Under the pieces are notes generated by a model that was not told the DNA's origin, searched no databases, and saw only the letters and a list, made by a program, of their open reading frames with translations. From Lachnoclostridium phytofermentans ISDg (GTDB lineage Bacteria; Bacillota; Clostridia; Lachnospirales; Lachnospiraceae), in the NCBI RefSeq assembly GCF_000018685.1, contig NC_010001.1, positions 2,000,001-2,064,000 on the forward strand: 64,000 nt of DNA. Reading direction: 5' to 3'. Shown piece by piece: positions 35,516-44,730 of the stretch. A program made the translations under genes and the position numbers. Numbering within the stretch: the first letter of the stretch is position 1; each line of letters begins with the position of its first letter.

Positions 35516-35947
35516 ATGTTTGATTTTGCATTTGATTGGATTAAAGAGTTAGAAACAGGAGATGAATTAATAGATCAACAACATAAAGAGTTCTTTCGTA
35601 TCGGAAGAGATATTGAGCAATTGCTTGTTAGAAAGTGCATTGGTGTTCAAGAACAGGAATTACTAGATATTGTATGTGAACTCAGAGAGTATGTTTCCTA
35701 CCATTTCTATACAGAAGAAACTATAATGCGTCAAAAAGGATATTCAAATTACGAGTTACACGTTAAAGAACATCTAGGATTTCGTAAATATGTTATGGAG
35801 ATTGACTGTCCAGCATTAGCTAAGAATCCGTATAAGGAGCTAAAGGCTATAAAAACAATGATTCAATCTTGGGTATTCAATCATATGATGAGTGAAGATG
35901 TGAGAATGATTAATGAAATCCAACCTGAAAATATCAAGAAGAAATAA
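35516..35947 (+). CDS. Bacteriohemerythrin
   Basis: 143 aa. Di-iron ligands in order: DQQHKEFF, YHFYTEETIM, HVKEH, FNHMMSEDVRM, giving the His/Glu/Asp set of the hemerythrin fold. In anaerobes it binds oxygen, for scavenging or sensing. Length normal, stand-alone domain. GAGGTGGG precedes the ATG; ended by a very long hairpin. Confidence 0.92.
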   Translation: MFDFAFDWIKELETGDELIDQQHKEFFRIGRDIEQLLVRKCIGVQEQELLDIVCELREYVSYHFYTEETIMRQKGYSNYELHVKEHLGFRKYVMEIDCPALAKNPYKELKAIKTMIQSWVFNHMMSEDVRMINEIQPENIKKK

Positions 35948-35997
35948 GGGGTTTAAGCAAAATTAAGGATAGAGAATTTTGCTTAAACCCCTTATTT
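35942..35997. terminator. 23-bp perfect-stem terminator
   Basis: Left arm 35942-35964 (AAATAAGGGGTTTAAGC...) pairs fully with 35975-35997, loop of 10. It overlaps the hemerythrin stop codon region. The following 310 bp hold only A-rich leader, with AAAAGATAGTTAG repeated at 36227-36260. Confidence 0.88.
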
Positions 35998-36307
35998 CTT
36001 TGATTTAAATAATAGTAAAATGAAATATTGTGTTAGTTATCAATAGTATTTTATGGACATGTTTGGTTATGTTTGTTATAATCGGATAGAATTTAAAAGA
36101 TAGGCGTAGAAGTTTATTAGCTTAACAACATAAAGAATAAAAACCCCCAAAGGTATATTGGACTTAAATGGTTGAAATAAATGAAAATGATAGATAACAT
36201 AATAAGAAACAATAGTTACAAATAAGAAAAGATAGTTAGAAAAGATAGTTAGAAAAGATAAAAGAAGATAAAGATAATTGGTTATGTCAAGAAGAAGGGA
36301 AAAGTAA

Positions 36308-37972
36308 ATGATGAAAAATTCTCCAAGAGTTAATGGCGATAAAAAGACTAATAGCACAACTGTGAAAGGAAATACAACTTGGAAAGGAAATACTTCTACG
36401 AAAGGAAGTATGAATGGAAAAGTAAAGATGAATGAAAAAGGAAATACTTCTGCGAAAGGAAGTATGACTGGCAAAGCAAATATGAATGAAAAAGGAAATA
36501 CTTCTACGAAAGGAAGTATAACTGGAAAAGGAATTATGAATGAAAAAGAAAATACTTCTAAGAAAGTAAGTATGACTGGCAAAGTAAGTATGACTGGAAA
36601 TGAAAATACTTCTACGAGAAGAAATATGGCTGGGAAAGATAAAGCGAAAGGCCAGAATGCTTATAAGGAATCTAATGGAAAGCCAGAAAAGTCTTATTAT
36701 AGAACGGAACAAAAAGAGAACACAAACCCTAGGTCTCAGAGTAAGGGGACTATAGTAAAGAATAAGGAAGAAAAAAACTCGGTAGAAAAAGGTAGTAAAC
36801 TAAGAACTAGCAAAAAGAAGAAATATGGGGAATATGAATGTCCTCATTCTAAAAAATGTGGAGGTTGCCATTATCTTGACCTTCCATATGAAGAGCAACT
36901 AAAAATTAAACAAAAACAGGTGTCGAAACTATTATCTGATTTTTGCAAAGTTCATCCTATCCTAGGAATGGAACATCCTTATCATTATAGAAATAAAGTC
37001 CAGGCTGTATTTGGACGTGATGCAAAAGGAAATATAATATCTGGTGTTTATAAAGAAGGAACCCATCAAATAATTCCGACTACCTCTTGTTTAATAGAAG
37101 ATAAAAAAGCAGATGAAATAATTGGAACAATTCGTGGTATGTTAAAATCCTTCAAGATAAAAACATACGATGAAGATTCTGGATATGGCTTACTTCGCTA
37201 TGTGTTAGTAAAAAGAGGATTCACTAGTGGCGAAATCATGGTTGTTTTAGTTATTGCTTCTCCAATACTACCATCCAAGAAAAATTTTGTAGCTGCTCTT
37301 AGAAAAGCTCACCCAGAAATTACAACAATAGTGTTAAATATCAACAATCGTACAGATAGCTTAATTCTCGGAGACCGTGAAACTGTTCTTTATGGAAAAG
37401 GATATATTGAAGATACTCTATGTGGAAATGTATTCCGTATATCATCAAAATCCTTTTATCAAGTGAATCCTGTACAAACAGAGCGCCTATACCAGCTAGC
37501 GATCAAAGCAGCTGGATTAACAGGAAAAGAAAGAGTAATAGATGCGTATTGCGGTATCGGTACGATTGGCTTAGTAGCAAGTAAAAATGCGAAAGAAGTA
37601 CTTGGTGTTGAGGTAAATAAAGAAGCAATTAAAGATGCAATTGCTAATGCAAAGCGAAATGGTATTACAAATGAACATTTCTACAATTCAGATGCAACAG
37701 AATTTATGCTTGCTATGGCTGAAAAAGGAGAAAAAGCAGATGTAGTAATCATGGATCCGCCGAGAGCAGGAAGTACAGAACAATTTATAGATGCAGTTGA
37801 GAGCGTACAACCAAGCAGAGTTGTTTATATTAGCTGTAATCCTGTTACGCTGCAGAGGGATTTAAAGTATTTTACAAAAAAAGGATATCAGGTGAAGGAA
37901 GCTTGGCCAGTGGACATGTTTCCTTGGACGGGGCATGTGGAGACGGTCTGTCTGCTATATAAAATGAAGTAA
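36308..37972 (+). CDS. 23S rRNA (uracil-5-)-methyltransferase, RumA/RlmD family, with repeat N-terminal tail
   Basis: 554 aa, about 100-150 longer than usual. Residues about 175-554 are a complete enzyme: iron-sulfur cysteines in CPHSKKCGGCHYLDL, SAM motifs (DAYCGIGTIGLVAS; MDPPRAGS) and the catalytic nucleophile in YISCNPVTLQRDL. The first 170 residues are Lys/Asn/Thr/Ser-rich and include an 18-aa tandem repeat (NEKGNTSTKGSMTGKVSM type, about 24-110). The tail is strongly basic and probably disordered; RNA binding is a guess. The true start could be downstream, but the frame is open throughout and no internal start has a better site. Confidence 0.88.
   Translation: MMKNSPRVNGDKKTNSTTVKGNTTWKGNTSTKGSMNGKVKMNEKGNTSAKGSMTGKANMNEKGNTSTKGSITGKGIMNEKENTSKKVSMTGKVSMTGNENTSTRRNMAGKDKAKGQNAYKESNGKPEKSYYRTEQKENTNPRSQSKGTIVKNKEEKNSVEKGSKLRTSKKKKYGEYECPHSKKCGGCHYLDLPYEEQLKIKQKQVSKLLSDFCKVHPILGMEHPYHYRNKVQAVFGRDAKGNIISGVYKEGTHQIIPTTSCLIEDKKADEIIGTIRGMLKSFKIKTYDEDSGYGLLRYVLVKRGFTSGEIMVVLVIASPILPSKKNFVAALRKAHPEITTIVLNINNRTDSLILGDRETVLYGKGYIEDTLCGNVFRISSKSFYQVNPVQTERLYQLAIKAAGLTGKERVIDAYCGIGTIGLVASKNAKEVLGVEVNKEAIKDAIANAKRNGITNEHFYNSDATEFMLAMAEKGEKADVVIMDPPRAGSTEQFIDAVESVQPSRVVYISCNPVTLQRDLKYFTKKGYQVKEAWPVDMFPWTGHVETVCLLYKMK
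36383..36637 (+). repeat. 54-bp intragenic tandem repeat
   Basis: Four to five in-frame units of 54 bp, each containing AAAGGAAATACTTCT and GAAAGGAAGTATGACTGG, inside the N-terminal tail of the methyltransferase. Confidence 0.8.
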
Positions 37973-38040
37973 GAAGTGAATAGGTAATAGATGCTTCTGT
38001 CGTAATGTGACAGAATAAACTAATAATGAGGTGAATTAGT

Positions 38041-38259
38041 ATGCCAGACATTAAATATGATATAATTGAAGAAATCGGAGTATTATCTGAAAATGCTAAA
38101 GGTTGGAGAAAAGAAATTAATCTCATCAGTTGGAATGGTGGTGAGCCTAAATATGATATTCGTGACTGGGCTCCAGAACATGAAAAGATGGGCAAGGGAA
38201 CAACTCTGACCAAAGATGAGACAATGAAATTAATAGAAATCTTAAATACGATAGGGTAA
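38041..38259 (+). CDS. YdbC/PC4-like ssDNA-binding protein
   Basis: 72 aa matching the bacterial PC4 (transcriptional coactivator p15) family: IEEIGVLSENAKGWRKEINL, SWNGGEPKYDIRDW, HEKMGKGTTLTKDE. Homologues such as Lactococcus YdbC bind single-stranded DNA as dimers. AATGAGGTG precedes the ATG. Confidence 0.88.
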   Translation: MPDIKYDIIEEIGVLSENAKGWRKEINLISWNGGEPKYDIRDWAPEHEKMGKGTTLTKDETMKLIEILNTIG

Positions 38260-38265
38260 TAATCG

Positions 38266-38296
38266 AGCCAGCACATATTTCCGGTGTTGGCTTTGA
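38266..38296 (+). terminator. Weak terminator after the PC4-like gene
   Basis: AGCCAGCAC (38266-38274) pairs with GTGTTGGCT (38284-38292) with one G-T pair; short T-tract. Confidence 0.5.
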
Positions 38297-38429
38297 CTTA
38301 TGGGGAGAGCACAAAGTGAAGTGACTTATGAATGTACAGTCAGTTGGAGATATGAGGTTATAAGAGATGCACAAAGAAATGAGTGGATATTGCTCGTACT
38401 ATAAAATAGAAGAGATAAGGAGTGTTATT

Positions 38430-39125
38430 ATGAATAATGTAACCGTAGAGTTTTTTCATGATGTAATATGCAGCTTTTGCTTCCCAATGTCATATAGGAT
38501 GCGTCAGCTCCAAAAAATGATGCCAGAGGCTCAAATCGTGCATCGATCTTACGCGTTGATCAAATCGGAACGCGACTTTGACGAGATGTTTGGTTCAAGA
38601 GCAACGGCTAAGAGCGAAATTCTGAGCCATTGGGAACAGGCAAATCAAAATGATGACTTGCACCGGTTTAACATCTCTGGAATGCATAAAGCAGAATTTC
38701 CTTTCCCGGCTTCCATGAAAGCACTTACTGCATGTAAAGCGGCATACTTCACTGCAGGCGACGCTGGATATTGGGATGTTTTTGACGCTCTGCAAAATGC
38801 CTTATTCGTACAAAACAGCAACATTGAGGATCCGGATATCATTAGCGAGTGCATCAGGCATAGTGGTATAGACTTTGCGAAATGGGAGCAGCATTACAAT
38901 AGTGGTGATACAAAAGAAGCGGTGGAGAAAGACTTGATTCTTGCAAAACAATATGGCATCGAAGGGGTTCCATGCCTCATCATAGATGGAAAAGATCGAA
39001 TCAGTGGTGCACAGCCACTTGCACAAATTATCCAAGCTATCCGAGGTGCTGCTGAAATTCAAGAGAAAACCTCCCCTGAAGGTGCAGCCTGCCGATTGGA
39101 TGGCGGTAAAATAAATTGCGATTGA
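38430..39125 (+). CDS. DsbA-family (FrnE-like) thiol oxidoreductase
   Basis: 231 aa from the ATG at 38430 (ATAAGGAG upstream); an ATG at 38367 has no site. Thioredoxin fold with EFFHDVICSFCFPMS (CxxC active site CSFC), a helical insertion, and the cis-Pro loop GIEGVPCLIIDGK. Cytosolic: no signal. The pattern follows the 2-hydroxychromene isomerase/FrnE group. An extra Cys pair lies near the C-terminus (AACRLDGGKINC). Substrates unknown. Confidence 0.85.
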   Translation: MNNVTVEFFHDVICSFCFPMSYRMRQLQKMMPEAQIVHRSYALIKSERDFDEMFGSRATAKSEILSHWEQANQNDDLHRFNISGMHKAEFPFPASMKALTACKAAYFTAGDAGYWDVFDALQNALFVQNSNIEDPDIISECIRHSGIDFAKWEQHYNSGDTKEAVEKDLILAKQYGIEGVPCLIIDGKDRISGAQPLAQIIQAIRGAAEIQEKTSPEGAACRLDGGKINCD

Positions 39126-39204
39126 TTTACTTGCCTTGGTTATGTTACAACGCCAAAAAACTGATAAATAGCAAGTTAGTAAAACTATAGTTGAAACATG
39201 TTTT

Positions 39205-39237
39205 GACGTAAGAGGATACTCTTACGTCACTTCTTTT
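39205..39237 (+). terminator. Intrinsic terminator after the DsbA-like gene
   Basis: GACGTAAGAG (39205-39214), loop GATA, CTCTTACGTC (39219-39228), then a T-rich tail. The rest of the 300-bp gap to 39427 shows nothing. Confidence 0.85.
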
Positions 39238-39426
39238 TGTAGAATATTAATGTACAATCGCATCTTACATAGTAATGTAAAGCAAAACTTACACTAAGTT
39301 GATACTTCCAAGTATAAAGATTTACTTTAAAAGTTTTTCAAATTCTGGTATCATAAACGTATTATGTACTTCGTAGCAAACGGTTGGTGAAGAACGCCCT
39401 TTATGGGCTGATATGGGGTTGCAACA

Positions 39427-40191
39427 ATGAGCGAAAAAATAGAACTGCAAAAGGTTAGTGAGGAAACCATGCGCTTTCTGCGAGGAAAGTATGTTTTAGA
39501 TGAGATGGGCAATGGCAAAGATGAATTGAAATTCCGCAAAGGTGGGAAAACGCTACTAACTATCTATATTCGAGAAGACAGTTATGATTTTCTCGTTATT
39601 TTCGGAAAAGCAGAACGTGAATTATTTGAGGCGCGGCGCAATGAATTTCCGCAGACAATACAGGAAATTTACAATAACAGCAAGACACATCATGACGGCA
39701 AATGGATGTTTATTTCCGTTGTCGATTTACATACGCTCGAAGCTGTCAAGCAGCTTGTTTTGATTAAGAAAAAGCCTAACCGAAAGCCGTTTCCAAAAGA
39801 GCAGGCGGTTTATGCTAGTTGCGGACACCGTTGCGATTTATGTGTGCATTATAACGGTGGAACAATCAGCGAGGAGTTCCGGGAGGAGCTGAAAGAGCGG
39901 CTGATACGTGTATACGCGGGGGGTGTAGGCGATGGGGGGTATTGGGGCGATGATATGAAGTTTTGTGATGGCTGCCATACAGGGGGATTAGATAAAGGAT
40001 TTAACTGCGATTCATTGAAATGCGCGGCGGAAAATGACGTTGATAAATGCCAGAATTGTCATAAAAATCCTTGCGATAAGGCACATCATTTATATCAAGG
40101 GCTTAAACCTGAAATCCATACAAATACCATTGCTGCCGACGATGTTACATGGGTAATTCTGCCTTATGTGTATGAACAATACGGAAATTAA
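39427..40191 (+). CDS. DUF3788-DUF3795 fusion protein
   Basis: 254 aa. Residues about 30-118 resemble DUF3788 (LKFRKGGKTLLTIYI; GKWMFISVVDLHTLEAVKQL). Residues about 130-225 form a cysteine-rich DUF3795-like zinc or cluster-binding region (CGHRCDLCVHYN; FCDGCH; DKCQNCHKNPCD). The usual homes of these domains are separate proteins. Function unknown. Base composition is less AT-rich than its neighbours, hinting at transfer. The ribosome binding site is weak (GGGGTTGCAACA). Confidence 0.65.
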   Translation: MSEKIELQKVSEETMRFLRGKYVLDEMGNGKDELKFRKGGKTLLTIYIREDSYDFLVIFGKAERELFEARRNEFPQTIQEIYNNSKTHHDGKWMFISVVDLHTLEAVKQLVLIKKKPNRKPFPKEQAVYASCGHRCDLCVHYNGGTISEEFREELKERLIRVYAGGVGDGGYWGDDMKFCDGCHTGGLDKGFNCDSLKCAAENDVDKCQNCHKNPCDKAHHLYQGLKPEIHTNTIAADDVTWVILPYVYEQYGN

Positions 40192-40409
40192 GCGGGATTA
40201 CAACTAAATAGGGTTGAAATAAAGGGTTTCAAAGATTGAAGCATTTCAGATGAGTGGAAGGTTTCGTTCTTAGAAGCCCATTTTACGTTTGTGAGAACAT
40301 ATCCACAATTTTAAAGTGGATAGGGTTGAGTGGATAGATTTGATATTGGGCATTTTTGCATAAGGTTGAGGAGGCAGGATGGCATCTTTCTTGTTATCAT
40401 ACTATTATA

Positions 40410-40437
40410 TTGACATGTGATTTTACAATGATATGAT
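40410..40437 (+). promoter_or_regulatory. Promoter of the second aldo/keto reductase
   Basis: TTGACA (40410-40415), a 16-bp spacer, and TATGAT (40432-40437). Transcription would begin near 40444, which makes the ATG at 40446 leaderless and favours the ATG at 40473. Confidence 0.75.
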
Positions 40438-40472
40438 GTCTATATATGATACAAGAAAGGTATGGTGTTATT

Positions 40473-41585
40473 ATGCAAAAACGGCCATTTGGTAACACAG
40501 GTTTACACACTTCAATTCTTGGATTTGGTGGATTTCATTTGCTTGAAATTCCAGTAAGCGAGGCGAACTATCTATTAAATCGATATCTGGACGAGGGTGG
40601 TAATTATATTGAGACTGCTGCCAGCTATGGGGATGGTGAGTCAGAAAGAAAGATAGGACAATGTGTATCAGTAAGAAGAAAGGAATTCATTCTGGCAACA
40701 AAGTCGGGAGAACGTTCCAAGGACGGATTGTTAGCCTCCTTAGATCGTAGCTTACATAATCTTAATACGAATTATGTGGATCTTCTCATTATGCATGCTG
40801 TAGGAACTATGGAGGAGCTGGATCAGATACTTGCTCCTGGTGGGGCATTGGAAGGTGCATTGCAAGCGAAAAAGGAAGGTCGCATTCATCACATAGGAAT
40901 CTCAATGCATGGACAACCCGATGTCTTAATCTGTGCATTAAAGGAATATCCTTTTGAGGCTGTGATGACGACCATTAATTATTATGATCATTTCAACTTC
41001 CCCGAGATACAAGAGGTATTGCTACCATTAGCACATAGGAATAATACTGCCATTATATTAATGAAACCGGTAGCAGACGGTCTTTTGTGGCGCTCTGCTC
41101 CGCAGGCGTTCCGTTATGCCTTCAGTCAGCCGGTATCCATTGTCGTTGCAGGTATCAATAATAGAGAATTACTAGAGGCGGATTTGCGTTATGCGAATGA
41201 ATTCAAAACAATGTCAGAGGAAGAGATGGAGGACATTTATACTAACTCTCCTGAGCTTGGTACCTATGTGTGCAGACAATGTGGGAAATGCATGGTTTGT
41301 CCCGAGAACATTCCGTTTACTGATATCTTCCTGTATGAGGGCTATTTCGACCGACAAATGGCTGACGGTATCGTAACCAATGCTTCCGATTACGCCTTAA
41401 AGGAGCGGCTGCGCTTTTGGTTTGGAAATCGAGATATGGCTATGAATCTTTATTCTAAACTGGAGGTTAAAGCTGACAGCTGCACCGATTGCGGCAAATG
41501 TACGTTAGAATGCCCTTATAGTATCGATGTAAGACGTAAGCTAGCAATCGCAGATTATAAGTTGGCGAAGAAGGATATTTTTTAA
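40473..41585 (+). CDS. Aldo/keto reductase with ferredoxin-like C-terminus
   Basis: About 370 aa. AKR barrel (RPFGNTGLHTSILGFGGFHL; YIETAASYGDGESE; ATKSGER; LLIMHAVG), then CRQCGKCMVCPE and CTDCGKCTLECPYSID cysteine clusters for 4Fe-4S. Same architecture as 8475-9668 but clearly a different paralogue. AAAGG lies 13 bp before the ATG at 40473. Likely reduces carbonyls in the anaerobic cytosol; it precedes a hydrolase and an enone reductase that may share substrates. Confidence 0.86.
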   Translation: MQKRPFGNTGLHTSILGFGGFHLLEIPVSEANYLLNRYLDEGGNYIETAASYGDGESERKIGQCVSVRRKEFILATKSGERSKDGLLASLDRSLHNLNTNYVDLLIMHAVGTMEELDQILAPGGALEGALQAKKEGRIHHIGISMHGQPDVLICALKEYPFEAVMTTINYYDHFNFPEIQEVLLPLAHRNNTAIILMKPVADGLLWRSAPQAFRYAFSQPVSIVVAGINNRELLEADLRYANEFKTMSEEEMEDIYTNSPELGTYVCRQCGKCMVCPENIPFTDIFLYEGYFDRQMADGIVTNASDYALKERLRFWFGNRDMAMNLYSKLEVKADSCTDCGKCTLECPYSIDVRRKLAIADYKLAKKDIF

Positions 41586-41738
41586 CATTCAATGCTCCTT
41601 CATGGCTGTAATTCGGTCGGATTGATTGGATAAATAAATCACCGATTTGCTGTAATTTGGTATTTAATAATATTCCTAAACATATTATTTCTCAAGTGAA
41701 TAATCAAAAATATAGTTACTTGATTATAGGAGGTTATC

Positions 41739-42551
41739 GTGGGATATTATGTTAATACTGGAGCAAATGTAAAAATCTATGTAGAGGATCTTAATCAAGA
41801 AGGAGAAAAGACAATCCTGTTTATTCATGGTTGGCCTGGAGATCATAATCTGTTTGAATATCAGTTCGATCAGCTTCCAAAGATGGGATTCAGATGCATA
41901 GGAGTAGATACGAGGGGATTTGGCAACTCGGATAAGCCATGGACGGGGTATGATTATAACACATTATCAGATGATATCAGGGCTGTAATTGATGCTTTAG
42001 AATTACATAATATTACACTGGCAGGGCATTCAACTGGAGGGGGAATCGCCGTTCGATATATGGCTCGGCATAAAGGTCATGGAGTATCAAAGCTTGTTCT
42101 TATTGATGCAGCAGCACCCAGCGTAATCAAGCGTCCTAATTTCCCTTATGGATTAGATAAAGAAGCCGTTGACCAAATAATTCAAGGAACGTATACAGAT
42201 CGACCAAAAATGCTTCAGGATTTTGGAAATATTTTTTTCTTTCAGCATATAACTCAAGCATTCTCAGATTGGTTCTTCCAATTAGGGTTAAAGGCTGCTG
42301 GATGGGCCACCGCGGCTATTGCTAATACTTGGATTAATGAAGTGTTGTTTTCAGATTTAGAGACAATAAATGTTCCAACTTTAATTATTCACGGTATTCA
42401 TGATAAGGTAGTCCCATTTCAACTTGGTCAAATACAAAACGAAAGCATTAAAAATTCAAAGCTCATACCGTTCTATTACAGTGGTCATGCAACATTCTAC
42501 GACCAGAAGGATGAATTTAATGAAGAGTTAGTAAAGTTTGTTGAGGAATAA
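41739..42551 (+). CDS. Alpha/beta hydrolase
   Basis: 270 aa starting at GTG (AGGAGG 6 bp upstream). Motifs: oxyanion region LFIHGWPGDHNLFE, nucleophile elbow LAGHSTGGG (Ser), acid in IHGIHDKVVPF, and catalytic His in YYSGHATFYDQ. Similar to haloperoxidase/epoxide-hydrolase-like esterases. The next gene begins 16 bp downstream, so the two form an operon. Confidence 0.87.
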   Translation: MGYYVNTGANVKIYVEDLNQEGEKTILFIHGWPGDHNLFEYQFDQLPKMGFRCIGVDTRGFGNSDKPWTGYDYNTLSDDIRAVIDALELHNITLAGHSTGGGIAVRYMARHKGHGVSKLVLIDAAAPSVIKRPNFPYGLDKEAVDQIIQGTYTDRPKMLQDFGNIFFFQHITQAFSDWFFQLGLKAAGWATAAIANTWINEVLFSDLETINVPTLIIHGIHDKVVPFQLGQIQNESIKNSKLIPFYYSGHATFYDQKDEFNEELVKFVEE

Positions 42552-42567
42552 ATTATGGAGGTATTTC

Positions 42568-43632
42568 ATGAATCAACTTTTTACACCAGTAGAGATAAAA
42601 AACATCACGGTAAAAAACAGAATTGCTGTTCCACCAATGGTGGTTTACACGTGGTCCGATGACACAGGTCATGTGACGCAGAAACATATCGATCATTATG
42701 AAGCCATTGCTAAAGGTGGTGCCGGGCTTATTATCCAGGAAGGAACTTGCGTCAATAAAAATGGACGATTAGCTGATACACAGCTTGGTATTTGGGAAGA
42801 TGTACAAGTCGAGGGACTCAAAAAGATAACAGATGCGGTGCACCGCCATAAAACACCGATTCTGGTTGAAATACATCATGCAGGTGTTGCAGGCATTGCA
42901 GAGAACGTAGTTTGTCCAAGTGATTATGAATGTATGATAAAAGGACAGCTCAAAAAAGGCCGTGAATTAACTATTGAAGAGTTGCATGCAATACAACAGG
43001 ATTTTATTATGGCAGTAAGGCGTGCGTATCTGGCTGGATACGACGGGGTTGAGATCCATGCATGTCATAGTTATCTCATTTCGCAGTTTTTGAACCGGAG
43101 AGTCAATCGTCGTGATGATAGGTACGGACAGAAGCCGGAGCTTTTCGCGCTAGAAATCATCCGTGAAATTCGTAAGCAAACCCCATCGGATTTTATCATT
43201 GGAATGCGGCTTGGTGGGTTTGAGCCTACATTGGAGGATGCAATCGCATACGCCCGTATATTTGAAGAAAGTGGAGTTGATTTTCTTGATATTTCTTACG
43301 GATTTGTGCAAGAAAGCACACCGGTTGTACCCAAAGACTATCCTTTTAAGGATATCATTTATGCCGCACAAAAAATTAAAGAAGCGGTTTCTATTCCAGT
43401 ATTCGCGGTTAACGGCATCAATAGTCCGGAACTGGCAGATAAAATTTTAGAACAGACCAAGGTTGATATGGTTGATATAGGGCGTGGTACATTGGTGAAT
43501 TACAACTGGGCTAATGATGCAAAAGAAGGACGGGATGTTGGAACTTGCCTTTATTGTAAAACCTGTATGTGGCGTGTTGATCCAACGAAATGTCCTGGTA
43601 GACTGAAACATCAGTACAATCTACATAGATGA
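42568..43632 (+). CDS. Old yellow enzyme-family NADH:flavin oxidoreductase
   Basis: 354 aa from the ATG at 42568 (ATGGAGG upstream). TIM barrel with FMN contacts: NRIAVPPMVVYTW, IIQEGTCV, VEIHHAG, DGVEIHACHSYLISQFLN (His/His/Tyr region), GMRLGGFEP, FAVNGI, and DIGRGTLVN. A C-terminal Cys group (CLYCKTCMWRVDPTKC) may hold an iron-sulfur cluster, but the long C-terminal domains of 2-enoate reductase are absent. Reduces activated C=C bonds. Operon with the hydrolase. Confidence 0.88.
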   Translation: MNQLFTPVEIKNITVKNRIAVPPMVVYTWSDDTGHVTQKHIDHYEAIAKGGAGLIIQEGTCVNKNGRLADTQLGIWEDVQVEGLKKITDAVHRHKTPILVEIHHAGVAGIAENVVCPSDYECMIKGQLKKGRELTIEELHAIQQDFIMAVRRAYLAGYDGVEIHACHSYLISQFLNRRVNRRDDRYGQKPELFALEIIREIRKQTPSDFIIGMRLGGFEPTLEDAIAYARIFEESGVDFLDISYGFVQESTPVVPKDYPFKDIIYAAQKIKEAVSIPVFAVNGINSPELADKILEQTKVDMVDIGRGTLVNYNWANDAKEGRDVGTCLYCKTCMWRVDPTKCPGRLKHQYNLHR

Positions 43633-43709
43633 GTTCAAGCTATTTTGGTGTACAATATTTTTAATGAAGCAAAAGAATATAGAAAAAGCTATGGAACATA
43701 TATAGGACA

Positions 43710-43758
43710 AAACAAAGGGAATGTCGGTGTTATACTTACACCGACATTCCCTTTGTTT
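43710..43758. terminator. 21-bp bidirectional terminator
   Basis: 43710-43730 (AAACAAAGGGAATGTCGG...) pairs exactly with 43738-43758, loop of 7; T-rich on both strands, between the convergent OYE and HxlR genes. Confidence 0.9.
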
Positions 43759-43830
43759 CGATGAAGACAAGGCTATTAAGCAACTGAATATAGTGCCCGC
43801 AGCGAGGTAGAACCTGAAGGGAGGCAGCAA

Positions 43831-44175
43831 CTACTTCCCATTATTTTGTTGATTCAGATTACTTTGTTTTAGAGGTTCTATTCCCCATATATTCATTTTA
43901 TCCAAAATCGGTTTTAAAGATTCTCCAAGCACCGTAAGAGAATATTCGACCTTTGGTGGTACTTCTGGATAAACTTTTCTATAAATTATCCCATCGGTTT
44001 CTAACTGCCGAAGCTGTTGAGTCAGCATCTTTTGGCTTATTCCGTTGATTCCTTTAGTGAGTTCACTAAACCTTTGTGTACCGTTATTGAATAGATTTCT
44101 TAGAATAAGCACCTTCCATTTGTGCCCAATCAAGTTGACGGTATGCTCAATAGGGCATGATTTATCGCACGGCAT
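43831..44175 (-). CDS. HxlR-family regulator with N-terminal redox-type cysteines
   Basis: 114 aa from the ATG at 44175, which has AGGAGTGATAATA before it; an upstream ATG at 44193 is unsupported. It reads MPCDKSCPIEHTVNLIGHKW, then ILRNLFNNGTQRFSEL and the recognition helix region ISQKMLTQQLRQLE. Related YodB/CatR sensors use an N-terminal Cys to sense quinones and aldehydes. An inverted repeat over its own -10 suggests autorepression. Confidence 0.88.
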   Translation of the reverse strand: MPCDKSCPIEHTVNLIGHKWKVLILRNLFNNGTQRFSELTKGINGISQKMLTQQLRQLETDGIIYRKVYPEVPPKVEYSLTVLGESLKPILDKMNIWGIEPLKQSNLNQQNNGK

Positions 44176-44208
44176 TATTATCACTCCTGTCAATTATTGT
44201 GTTATACT

Positions 44209-44224
44209 TACTATTTGGTTAGTA
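44209..44224 (-). promoter_or_regulatory. Probable HxlR operator over its own promoter
   Basis: TACTA (44209-44213), TTTGGT, TAGTA (44220-44224). On the minus strand it overlaps TATACT, the likely -10 (with TTGCAA 18 bp upstream). TACTA-n-TAGTA palindromes are the known type of YodB-like sites. A half-like TACTATTT also lies at 44336-44343 before the cupin gene. Confidence 0.6.
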
Positions 44225-44364
44225 TAGCACAAAATAGTGCCTTCTTGCAAAAAGTTTGTATCGATAATATAGTAACTTTACAGCAGTACCTTTTAAATCA
44301 GTTGGTTTAGATTTAAATCGTTAATGATAGCTGAATACTATTTCAAATACGAGGAGAATAAATA

Positions 44365-44691
44365 ATGAAAAAAATTAATATTGGAGATATTCTTGATTTT
44401 GCAACTGAAAAAAGTGCGCGTAAGCCGATTTTCAAAGAAGGCCAGTTGGATACAGGACTTTTACTTTATGCCCCAGGACAAACAACACCTGATCATAAGC
44501 ATTCTGATATTGATGAAGTTTTTTATGTAATTTCTGGTGAGGGTTCAATTACACTAAACAATGAAGAAATGCTTGTGAAAGAAAACGATATAATTTTTTC
44601 ACCTAATGGTGAGACACATGGATTCAATAATACAAGTTCTAACAATTGGGTTGTGTTGCAGATTAAAATTGACATTTCCAAAAAGGATTAA
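44365..44691 (+). CDS. Cupin domain protein
   Basis: 108 aa. A single cupin barrel with metal His/Glu: TTPDHKHSDIDEVFYVISGEG and NDIIFSPNGETHGFNN. Small-molecule binding or dioxygenase-like; function not fixed. Divergent from the HxlR gene. GAGGAG precedes the ATG. Followed 40 bp later by a VOC-family gene. Confidence 0.85.
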   Translation: MKKINIGDILDFATEKSARKPIFKEGQLDTGLLLYAPGQTTPDHKHSDIDEVFYVISGEGSITLNNEEMLVKENDIIFSPNGETHGFNNTSSNNWVVLQIKIDISKKD

Positions 44692-44730
44692 ACCATATTA
44701 ATAAAAATTGAGTACAGGAGGGATTGATAT

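Noticed and set aside
36076..36712. Long minus-strand frames rich in Phe/Pro/Ser opposite the methyltransferase tail
   Set aside because: They are antisense shadows of the 54-bp repeat, with no ribosome binding site.
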